DNA of 11,965 bases. Source: Dehalococcoidia bacterium UBA1141 (GTDB taxonomy: Bacteria; Chloroflexota; Dehalococcoidia; Lucifugimonadales; UBA3495). This document shows, piece by piece, positions 7,125 to 11,965 of this stretch; the stretch's first letter is position 1, and each line of letters begins with the position of its first letter. Location: positions 1 to 11,965 of the forward strand of contig DCAE01000149.1 in NCBI GenBank assembly GCA_002311385.1, in the 5' to 3' direction. The notes under the pieces were generated by a model that ran no database searches, was not told where the DNA came from, and was given only the letters and a program-made list of their open reading frames with translations. A program made the position numbers and the translations under genes.

Positions 7125-7153
7125 AGGATAGGGATAAAAGCTAACACCGTCAA
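7125..7153 (-). promoter_or_regulatory. Sigma70-type promoter for the DUF35-SDR-CMD-TPP unit
   Basis: On the minus strand TTGACG (7153-7148, five of six) and TATCCT (7130-7125, four of six) are separated by exactly 17 bases. Transcription would begin near 7118, about 55 bases before the DUF35 ATG at 7063. This supports the shorter DUF35 start. Confidence 0.55.
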
Positions 7154-7174
7154 GACTGGAATTTGGGCACGCTG

Positions 7175-7216
7175 AGCCGGTAGAACGTAGCCGGTGGAAC
7201 GTAGCCGGTGGAATGT
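7175..7216. repeat. Three 14-bp tandem repeats in the divergent control region
   Basis: AGCCGGTAGAACGT (7175-7188), AGCCGGTGGAACGT (7189-7202) and AGCCGGTGGAATGT (7203-7216) lie head to tail with one change between successive copies. They begin 22 bases upstream of the -35 box of the leftward promoter. They could be iterated binding sites for a regulator, or a simple slippage repeat. Confidence 0.85.
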
Positions 7217-7288
7217 AGATTGTCATCAGGCTCAAAACCTTCAGTCCTAATCTGACCCGCATCGTCCCATGCTAAACTTCCACAATCG

Positions 7289-7316
7289 ACCCGGTTGCTG
7301 AATTGATAGACCGGGT
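7289..7316 (+). repeat. Inverted repeat just before the ketopantoate-reductase-family gene
   Basis: ACCCGGT (7289-7295) and ACCGGGT (7310-7316) are perfect complements across 14 bases, 20 bases before the AGGAGG site of the next gene. It could be a dimeric repressor operator or a leader hairpin. No convincing rightward promoter was found beside it. Confidence 0.55.
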
Positions 7317-7345
7317 ACCCACTAGCCTTTGGGCCAGGAGGAATT

Positions 7346-8290
7346 ATGCGCATAGCGGTTATGGGCGCAGGCAGTATCGGCGGCTACTTCGGAGGAATGT
7401 TGGCCCGAGGGGGAAATCAGATCACTCTGATTGCACGAGGGGACAATCTGGCTGCGATTTCTCAGCACGGCCTGAAGGTGATCCGGGACAATGAAGAGTT
7501 CACAGTACGGTGCGACGTAACGGACGACCCGAAGCAAGTGGGTACGGTTGAACTAGCATTGCTAACGGTCAAGGCCTACCAGAACGAGCAGGCGATTCCA
7601 GCCTTATCTCCTCTGGTCGGTCCGGATACAACCATCCTGTGCTTACAAAATGGCATCGATACTTATCAAGACGCAGTGGCGGCATTCGGCGTGGACAGGG
7701 TACTGCCAGGGGCGGCCTATATTGAGGCTGGCAGGCAGGGGCCGGGCGTGGTAACTCAGACGGGGTCGGGCGTGCGAATCGCCTTCGGTGAGCAAGACGG
7801 CAGAAATTCTGATAGGGGCAACGAGATAGCGGACCTGCTGAAAAGATCGGGCATTGCGGCCCAGTTTGAAGCAGACATTCGCAAGACTTTGTGGACTAAA
7901 TTTCTGTTCATCGCCACTTTGGCCGGAGTGACAACCATGACCAGAGAATCTTTGGACCGTTTGATGCCCCGCCAGGAATGGAGGGCCGTGATTATAGGTT
8001 GTATGGAGGAGATTGAGCGGGCAAGCCGGGCCAGCGGCGTGAATTTGGATGCCGAGGTGGTCCAGGATACCCTTTCATACATGGTAGGCTCGATTGACGA
8101 GATGCACGCCTCCATGCACTCGGACATAGTCGCAGGGAGGCCCTTGGAGTTGGAAGCGCTAAACGGCGCAGTGGTTCGGGCTGGAAAAGACACCAACGTT
8201 CCCACTCCAATCAACGATGTCATCTACGCCATGCTCAAACCCTATATGCTCGGAAATTTTGATATGCCAGGAACCTTTGACAAGAGTTAG
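7346..8290 (+). CDS. 2-dehydropantoate 2-reductase (ApbA/PanE) family protein
   Basis: This 314-aa NADPH-dependent reductase has an N-terminal Rossmann domain with GAGSIGG (7-13) and a C-terminal helical domain. Residues matching the E. coli ketopantoate reductase active site are seen: K76 in TVKAYQ, N102 in LQNGI, catalytic K185 in LWTKF, S256 in ASMHSDI, and E268 with N273 in LELEALNG. The reference reaction reduces 2-dehydropantoate to pantoate for coenzyme A synthesis. Its position beside VOC and other catabolic genes, away from panB or panC, leaves room for another 2-oxoacid substrate, so no symbol is given. The start has AGGAGG (7336-7341) four bases before ATG. It is divergent from the DUF35 unit and leads the rightward unit; VOC1 follows after 68 bases. 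Confidence 0.88.
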   Translation: MRIAVMGAGSIGGYFGGMLARGGNQITLIARGDNLAAISQHGLKVIRDNEEFTVRCDVTDDPKQVGTVELALLTVKAYQNEQAIPALSPLVGPDTTILCLQNGIDTYQDAVAAFGVDRVLPGAAYIEAGRQGPGVVTQTGSGVRIAFGEQDGRNSDRGNEIADLLKRSGIAAQFEADIRKTLWTKFLFIATLAGVTTMTRESLDRLMPRQEWRAVIIGCMEEIERASRASGVNLDAEVVQDTLSYMVGSIDEMHASMHSDIVAGRPLELEALNGAVVRAGKDTNVPTPINDVIYAMLKPYMLGNFDMPGTFDKS

Positions 8291-8319
8291 GCACGGGATT
8301 AGCATGGCCTGGGCCTAAC
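8286..8319 (+). repeat. Inverted repeat at the end of the reductase gene
   Basis: GTTAGGC (8286-8292) and GCCTAAC (8313-8319) are perfect complements across 20 bases and straddle the stop codon of the reductase gene. A hairpin here might slow transcription or protect the 3' end, but no T-run follows, so it is not a standard terminator. Confidence 0.45.
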
Positions 8320-8358
8320 GCATCTAGCGAAAAAGTGTAAATCCGAGGTAATCGAAAA

Positions 8359-8811
8359 ATGGACGCTACCATCGTTTCCCATGTCGCCATCTGTGTTCGA
8401 GACTTGGAAAAGTCCTTAGCCTTCTACCGGGATATTCTCGGCATGCATGTCACCTTCGACCAAGTACAGGACACAAGCAAAGGCGGTTTCCCGGATATTT
8501 ATAAACATGCTCGTAAGACTCGAAGGACGGTTCACGTGCGTTACGGCGAAGGCCATACGTCGCCGTCCTTGGTACTCACCAGCCATCCCGGAGAGGATGC
8601 TGACGGGGAGCCCATAAAACTGGACCAGATTGGCATCAGCCACCTGTCCTTCACAGTGGCCGACGTCAAATCGTTGGGAGAAGAACTGGTTGCCAAAGGC
8701 GTGAAACTGGCAGCGCCCATGGAGGCGTTCACCAGTCCCGAAGGCCGGATCAGCAGCATATTTGTCTACGACCCCGACGGTATCTTGCTTCAATTTGATG
8801 ACCACGGTTAG
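8359..8811 (+). CDS. VOC (glyoxalase/bleomycin-resistance fold) protein 1
   Basis: This 150-aa vicinal-oxygen-chelate protein has two beta-alpha-beta-beta-beta modules. Module one begins SHVAICVRDLEKSLAFYRDILGM (about 7-29) and module two begins ISHLSFTVAD (about 94-103). It ends in DPDGILLQFD, where many VOC metal sites have Glu in place of this Gln. His at positions 8 and 96 would be the paired metal ligands. Members include glyoxalases, epimerases, extradiol dioxygenases and resistance proteins; the exact reaction is not evident. The start has GAGGT nine bases upstream. The neighbour VOC2 is a close paralogue, roughly 55-60% identical by eye over the full length, indicating tandem duplication. 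It is probably cotranscribed with the upstream reductase gene. Confidence 0.87.
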   Translation: MDATIVSHVAICVRDLEKSLAFYRDILGMHVTFDQVQDTSKGGFPDIYKHARKTRRTVHVRYGEGHTSPSLVLTSHPGEDADGEPIKLDQIGISHLSFTVADVKSLGEELVAKGVKLAAPMEAFTSPEGRISSIFVYDPDGILLQFDDHG

Positions 8812-8845
8812 TCGATAACCATCGCTACTCGACGACCACGCCTAG
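8797..8845 (+). repeat. Imperfect echo of the VOC1 3' end
   Basis: The last 15 bases of VOC1, GATGACCACGGTTAG (8797-8811), recur with three changes as GACGACCACGCCTAG (8831-8845). The second copy again reads Asp-Asp-His-small residue-stop in its own frame. It could be a duplication scar or chance. Confidence 0.4.
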
Positions 8846-8849
8846 GCTT

Positions 8850-8878
8850 TTGACAAAATGCCCTTATCCCAATAGGAT
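8850..8878 (+). promoter_or_regulatory. Sigma70-type promoter upstream of VOC2
   Basis: A perfect TTGACA (8850-8855) is followed after exactly 17 bases by TAGGAT (8873-8878, four of six). Transcription would begin near 8885, leaving a leader of about 90 bases before VOC2. This gives VOC2 and the following 179-aa gene a promoter of their own, inside the rightward unit. Confidence 0.6.
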
Positions 8879-8975
8879 TCGGGTCTGCCAAGTGGCAATT
8901 TCATCAGAAAGATATTAACAACAAATCCAATGCCTACAGATTAATTGCCTAATGATTGATGGAGGTACCTTAGCA

Positions 8976-9431
8976 ATGGAAGCAACCGGAATATCGCATA
9001 TTGCCGTCTGTGTGCGGGACATGGACAAATCTCTGGCATTCTACAAAGACCTACTCGGCATGCAGGTTACCAAAGACGAAATCGAGGACACCAGCACCGG
9101 TGGCCTGACTCACACGTACAAACGCCACCGCAACACGCGGCGGACCGTCCATCTGGCCTACGGCGAGGGCCAACCGACCTTCTTGGTGATGACCAGCCAC
9201 CCCGGAGACCAAGCCGATGGGGAGCCCATCAAGCTTGACCAAGTAGGCGTTAGCCACGTCTCGTTCACGGTGAAAAACCTGCGTGGACTGGCGGACGAAT
9301 TGATTGCCAAAGGGGTTGAGATTGCGGGCGGCATCGAAGCCTTTGCCGATGCCCAAGGCAACGTGCGGACTTTCTTTGCTTTTGACCCTGACGGAATATT
9401 GGTCCAGTTTGACAGCGGCGTCGCAGCCTAG
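8976..9431 (+). CDS. VOC (glyoxalase/bleomycin-resistance fold) protein 2
   Basis: This 151-aa VOC protein is a tandem paralogue of VOC1. It shares the opening SHIAVCVRD...KSLAFY...LLGM, a central DTS.GG and TRRTVH segment, TSHPG..ADGEPIKLDQ, the second-module SHVSFTV, and the ending DPDGILVQFD. The candidate metal ligands are the two His of the SH(I/V) motifs; the usual last Glu is Gln. The frame extends eight codons up to an ATG at 8952, but the ATG at 8976 has GGAGGT (8961-8966) nine bases upstream and matches the paralogue's N-terminus, so it is preferred. The next gene starts 12 bases after its stop, suggesting cotranscription. The substrate is unknown. Confidence 0.87.
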   Translation: MEATGISHIAVCVRDMDKSLAFYKDLLGMQVTKDEIEDTSTGGLTHTYKRHRNTRRTVHLAYGEGQPTFLVMTSHPGDQADGEPIKLDQVGVSHVSFTVKNLRGLADELIAKGVEIAGGIEAFADAQGNVRTFFAFDPDGILVQFDSGVAA

Positions 9432-9443
9432 GCACGAAACACC

Positions 9444-9983
9444 GTGGCAAGCAGCGATCCCGACAGCCATGACCTGGACAAACTGGCCCGCTGGCGACAA
9501 GGGCTGGCGGATGCTGGGACGCCAGACTTTCCGGTTTACGCTGTTTTCTTGGTGGGGCCGGAAGATACCTTCGCTCACGATGTTTTTAGGGAATTTCGCT
9601 CGAGCTTTGAAACTCGAAAAGCGCCCTATGAGCATCTGGTTATTTTCGGCCAACACGGCACGTCCAAGACGTTGGACGGATTGCGAGGCAGGCTTAGCTT
9701 ATCCCCGGAAGAAATACCCCTGCTGGCATTAACCTCCAGCCCCCTTGCTGTCACCTTCTACACACTTCCTCTTCCAGCAGGGAGTGCCGGAGATGAAGCC
9801 GGTTGTTTGAGTGACGGAGGCCCATGGCGGGACATATTAGGTCAAATAGAGGCCGCGTCCGGTTCAAGCAAAATTGTTTTGGACTTGGAAAGAATAGCTG
9901 AGCTAAATCTGAGGGCCATTCGGGAAGGGCCGCTGGAATCAGTTATAAATAAGCTGTTATTGCGATTATCCCACCGAGGTTAG
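9444..9983 (+). CDS. Hypothetical protein, 179 aa, unrecognised family
   Basis: I do not recognise this 179-aa protein. It starts at GTG 12 bases after VOC2, without a clear ribosome-binding site, and is probably translated from the same transcript. There is no signal peptide and no membrane segment. Predicted-looking alternation of hydrophobic strands (PVYAVFLVG at about 29-37, EHLVIFG at 63-69, IPLLALTSSP at 90-99) with helices between them (for example AHDVFREFRSSFE) suggests a small alpha/beta fold, perhaps thioredoxin- or Rossmann-like. There is no CxxC or other catalytic motif. The C-terminal 50 residues look helical and charged. A hairpin terminator follows its stop. Coding reality is supported by tight spacing and by ordinary codon and amino acid use. 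Confidence 0.7.
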   Translation: MASSDPDSHDLDKLARWRQGLADAGTPDFPVYAVFLVGPEDTFAHDVFREFRSSFETRKAPYEHLVIFGQHGTSKTLDGLRGRLSLSPEEIPLLALTSSPLAVTFYTLPLPAGSAGDEAGCLSDGGPWRDILGQIEAASGSSKIVLDLERIAELNLRAIREGPLESVINKLLLRLSHRG

Positions 9984-10001
9984 TAGATTCTGACTCAAAA
10001 C

Positions 10002-10043
10002 AAAAAGGGGGCCCTTTTTGTTAAACGCGGGACGCCCCTTTTT
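10002..10043. terminator. Hairpin terminator between convergent units, likely bidirectional
   Basis: AAAAAGGGG (10002-10010) pairs perfectly with CCCCTTTTT (10035-10043). A second, inner pairing CAAAAAGGG/CCCTTTTTG (10001-10009, 10012-10020) is possible. The element lies 17 bases after the 179-aa gene and 23 bases before the end of the leftward DUF2182 gene, and its A/T tracts would serve both strands. Confidence 0.75.
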
Positions 10044-10066
10044 AAAAACACAACGCAGGCCCGTGA

Positions 10067-10867
10067 CTAAGTTATTACACCCGAAATCATCAACCCGCCC
10101 CATAGTATCAGCAGCAGTCCGGTTCCCTTGCTCATCCGATCACCGCGGGGCACGACCTTTTCCAACAATACAAACCCGGCAAGGGCTGCGATCCACAGCA
10201 GGTTCATGATGCCCAAGACGAATAGCAATAGCATCAACACCCAACAACAGCCAACGCAGTAGATTCCGTGTGTCACACCCATTCGCAGGGCACCCCCTGC
10301 TCCCTCACGCCAGTCGGTCATGAGGAAAGAAAGGGGTGAACGGCATTGGGTCAGGCATGTGTATTTGAGCCTGCTCCACTGGAATGCTCCCGCCACCACC
10401 AGGAGACTTCCTCCCAGATAGTCGCTGGTGCTTCCGCCCATCATTTTGTCCAGAAGGTCGTTAACGTGGAGTGCCCAATTGCCCACCGTGGCAACGGCCG
10501 CGAAACCGCACCAGACCACCAGATAGCCGGACAGAAATATGGCCGTCGAAACGTAGGGGCGGTCTTGCTCTTGCCTTCTCCGGTTGACGGTGGCGAAGAT
10601 TAAAATCATTGGAGCGGCGCTGGGCACCATCATGCCGGTCATCATGACGGCCCACATGAGGAACATCATGCCGAAGTCCGCAGCGCTCCAAGTCTTGAGT
10701 TGAGCCATGGCCATGCCGGAGCCCATGCCGTCCGAGTCTTGGGCGAGGAAAACCAGGTAGGCCCAGGCAATTGCCACCACGGCTAAAACGCCAGCTATCA
10801 CCACCAAGCGGTCGCGCTTGATTACCGACTCTATTGCGTTGGAAACCTGAGGTGTCGCGGATTGCAT
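10067..10867 (-). CDS. DUF2182 polytopic membrane protein, putative metal-binding
   Basis: This 266-aa inner-membrane protein matches the DUF2182 family (described in databases as predicted metal-binding integral membrane proteins). Hydrophobic segments lie near residues 21-41, 64-93, 107-131, 150-165, 196-222, 223-236 and 248-265. Family signatures seen are the Met-rich WAVMMTGMMVPS (72-83), YTCLTQCRSP (169-178) with Cys171 and Cys175, and YCVGCCW (203-209) with three Cys. Such Met, Cys and His residues in membrane helices suit a soft-metal ligand, but no function is established. The gene starts 25 bases after the stop of a DUF1326 gene; the two families commonly occur together, and cotranscription is likely. 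There is no clear strong ribosome-binding site (GAGA about ten bases upstream). Confidence 0.88.
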   Translation of the reverse strand: MQSATPQVSNAIESVIKRDRLVVIAGVLAVVAIAWAYLVFLAQDSDGMGSGMAMAQLKTWSAADFGMMFLMWAVMMTGMMVPSAAPMILIFATVNRRRQEQDRPYVSTAIFLSGYLVVWCGFAAVATVGNWALHVNDLLDKMMGGSTSDYLGGSLLVVAGAFQWSRLKYTCLTQCRSPLSFLMTDWREGAGGALRMGVTHGIYCVGCCWVLMLLLFVLGIMNLLWIAALAGFVLLEKVVPRGDRMSKGTGLLLILWGGLMISGVIT

Positions 10868-10892
10868 CTTCGTGATTCTCTAGTGCGCCGGG

Positions 10893-11513
10893 CTATTTAG
10901 AACTGTGGTATTCAAACTCGGCGAACTCGCCGTAATTTCCAGAGTGTTCGTGTTGGAACCCACCGGCGTAACTGTAGACCGTTGTAGAGCCCATCTGCGT
11001 GTTGTTTGATGTGAAGCCAGTGCCCTTGACCAGCGTCAGTTCTTCCGGATCACCGGTGACGGGGTTCTTTATGGAAGTCAGGCCCAAGTCCAAAACGCCC
11101 GGTATGTCCACTCGGCTATTCAGACCGTCGATAACCATATTAAGTGGGGCGAATATGGTTTCCAGCCAGGTTTCGGTAATGCTGGCCAAGATTTCGAATG
11201 GACCTCCAAAACTGCCACTGAGCAAGTCCGCTAAGGCTACCCTTCGGGCCTCATCGGCCCTTTGGTCAATAATCAATTGGGTTGTGCTATGGTCCAAGCG
11301 CATCGCACCCGGCGATTCGCCGACCCAACCCATGCCAAAACCATCCAGGTTGACATCCCAGAATTGGCCTTTCTGAATCTGCCAAATGTAGGCACCGTTG
11401 CAATTGCCGTATGTGGGAGGGGCGTCAAAATTACAAGGGCAGCCCCAATCACAGTTACAAGCTCCGATGACGATGCCCTTTAGTAGCCAGACGATGTCAT
11501 TCTTTGCGGCCAT
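10893..11513 (-). CDS. DUF1326 protein with CxCxxxCxC motif
   Basis: This 206-aa protein matches DUF1326. The N-terminal signature CNCDWGCPCNF (19-29) contains Cys19, 21, 25 and 27, with another Cys at 38, a likely metal or redox cluster. The middle (about 85-125) carries the DEARRVALADLLSG and GGPFEILA segments typical of the family. The end has HEH (188-190) followed by SGNYGEF. There is no signal peptide or membrane segment, so it is probably cytoplasmic or peripheral. It lies between a DUF1326 paralogue upstream (68-base gap) and the DUF2182 membrane gene downstream (25-base gap), suggesting one operon. Function is unknown; metal handling for the membrane partner is inference. The start ATG at 11513 has only a weak ribosome-binding site. 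Confidence 0.87.
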   Translation of the reverse strand: MAAKNDIVWLLKGIVIGACNCDWGCPCNFDAPPTYGNCNGAYIWQIQKGQFWDVNLDGFGMGWVGESPGAMRLDHSTTQLIIDQRADEARRVALADLLSGSFGGPFEILASITETWLETIFAPLNMVIDGLNSRVDIPGVLDLGLTSIKNPVTGDPEELTLVKGTGFTSNNTQMGSTTVYSYAGGFQHEHSGNYGEFAEFEYHSSK

Positions 11514-11568
11514 AGATTGATTGATACCGATCTTTAATTAATCCAGACCTAAGACAGGCGATTATCCC

Positions 11569-11579
11569 GGCGGCCCGCC
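11569..11579. repeat. GC-rich palindrome between the two DUF1326 genes
   Basis: GGCGG-C-CCGCC is an 11-base palindrome three bases beyond the end of the edge DUF1326 gene. As RNA it could form only a short stem. It may help separate the two coding units or may be chance. Confidence 0.3.
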
Positions 11580-11581
11580 AA

Positions 11582-11965
11582 TTACTTCTGGTTGGTCCAA
11601 TCCACTGGCGCAAAGATGCCGCTCTGTCCGGTATGGTTGAACTTAACGGTGCCATGATCCACTTTCATGACGGAGGTTGTGGAGCTATTGCCGTCATTCC
11701 AGATTAGGCCGCCTTTGGGAAATACGATATGGACCTCGTTGTCTTCGCCAGTGACCGGGTTCTTGCAAGGCATCAACTTCGCCTCCAAGATGCCATCAAT
11801 ACTGAAAGTGCTGCTGGTTCCATTCACGTCCATCTTGATGGGTTTTAGGATGGGGCCGTCCAGCGCTGTGATAGTAGTAGCCAGGATTTCCCAAGGCATT
11901 CCGCCCGCCTGACCGGTCAGGATTGTGGCCAGACCGTTGACCTGTTGCTCGGTCGCGGACTCGTC
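11582..11965 (-). CDS. DUF1326 paralogue, 5' part cut by the window edge
   Basis: The frame is open without a stop from base 11965, so 127 residues are seen and the N-terminus lies outside. The visible part aligns with the neighbouring DUF1326 protein: DESATEQQVNGLATILTG matches DEARRVALADLLSG, GGMPWEILA matches GGPFEILA, and KNPVTGEDNEV matches KNPVTGDPEEL; the ending NHTGQSG matches EHSGNYG. An internal ATG at 11899 would start in the middle of the domain and is not the true start. Whether the Cys-rich signature is kept cannot be seen. It is the first visible gene of the leftward DUF1326-DUF1326-DUF2182 cluster. Confidence 0.82.
   Translation of the reverse strand, partial: DESATEQQVNGLATILTGQAGGMPWEILATTITALDGPILKPIKMDVNGTSSTFSIDGILEAKLMPCKNPVTGEDNEVHIVFPKGGLIWNDGNSSTTSVMKVDHGTVKFNHTGQSGIFAPVDWTNQK

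Noticed and set aside
7175..7216. Possible CRISPR remnant
   Set aside because: The three 14-bp units are directly adjacent with no spacers and are too short for CRISPR repeats; no cas gene is present.
6732..7262. A 176-codon minus-strand frame overlapping the DUF35 gene in another frame
   Set aside because: The DUF35 frame has the zinc ribbon and OB-fold; this one has no family features, and its N-terminal part is a translation of the 14-bp repeats and the promoter.
7756..8223. A 155-codon minus-strand frame opposite the ketopantoate-reductase-family gene
   Set aside because: It is antisense to active-site motifs of a clear gene and has shadow-type composition.
9051..9656. A 201-codon minus-strand frame across VOC2 and the 179-aa gene
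   Set aside because: It runs antisense across two genes, one with obvious VOC homology, and has no ribosome-binding site or recognisable domain.

Overview
The window carries twelve complete protein-coding genes and one gene cut by the right edge. I see no rRNA, tRNA, CRISPR array, insertion sequence or phage gene. The content suggests a free-living bacterium with moderate-to-high GC. The set of broad-specificity catabolic families (TPP enzyme, SDR, carboxymuconolactone decarboxylase, DUF35, ketopantoate-reductase family, VOC proteins), together with an MqnA-type chorismate dehydratase and a YitJ-like methylenetetrahydrofolate reductase, would fit an uncultured Chloroflexota (SAR202/Dehalococcoidia-like) genome. 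That placement is inference from gene content; no phylogenetic marker is present.

Left region (1-3486). A secreted peptidase-MA-like zinc metalloprotease reads leftward (40-1494). It ends in a long acidic linker, a GGC motif, a hydrophobic helix and an Arg cluster, which looks like a C-terminal sorting or anchoring tail. It is separated from a rightward pair, mqnA (1836-2591) and a methylenetetrahydrofolate-reductase-family gene (2620-3486), by a 341-bp non-coding divergent region rich in small inverted repeats.

Middle region (3517-9983). This looks like two divergent metabolic units. The leftward unit, in transcription order, is a DUF35 zinc-ribbon/OB-fold protein, an SDR oxidoreductase, a carboxymuconolactone decarboxylase family protein and an acetolactate-synthase-like TPP enzyme. 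The rightward unit is a 2-dehydropantoate 2-reductase family protein, two tandem VOC (glyoxalase-fold) paralogues and an unrecognised 179-aa protein. The space between the units (7064-7345) holds a good sigma70-type promoter for the leftward unit, three 14-bp tandem repeats just upstream of its -35 box, and an inverted repeat just before the rightward unit. Together the genes could process an oxo-acid or CoA-linked organic substrate, but the substrate cannot be read from the sequence.

Right region (9984-11965). A strong hairpin terminator separates the rightward unit from a leftward cluster: two tandem DUF1326 proteins (the first cut by the edge, the second with a Cys-rich CxCxxxCxC motif) followed by a DUF2182 polytopic membrane protein with Cys motifs. 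These families are known to co-occur, are described as possibly metal-binding, and have no established function. This is the most likely under-described system in the window.

I revised four starts or boundaries from ribosome-binding sites, a promoter position or frame extension: the carboxymuconolactone decarboxylase family gene starts at 5594, DUF35 at 7063, the second VOC gene at 8976, and the edge DUF1326 gene runs open to base 11965. The SDR start at 6535 rests on fit to the family fold only and is tentative.
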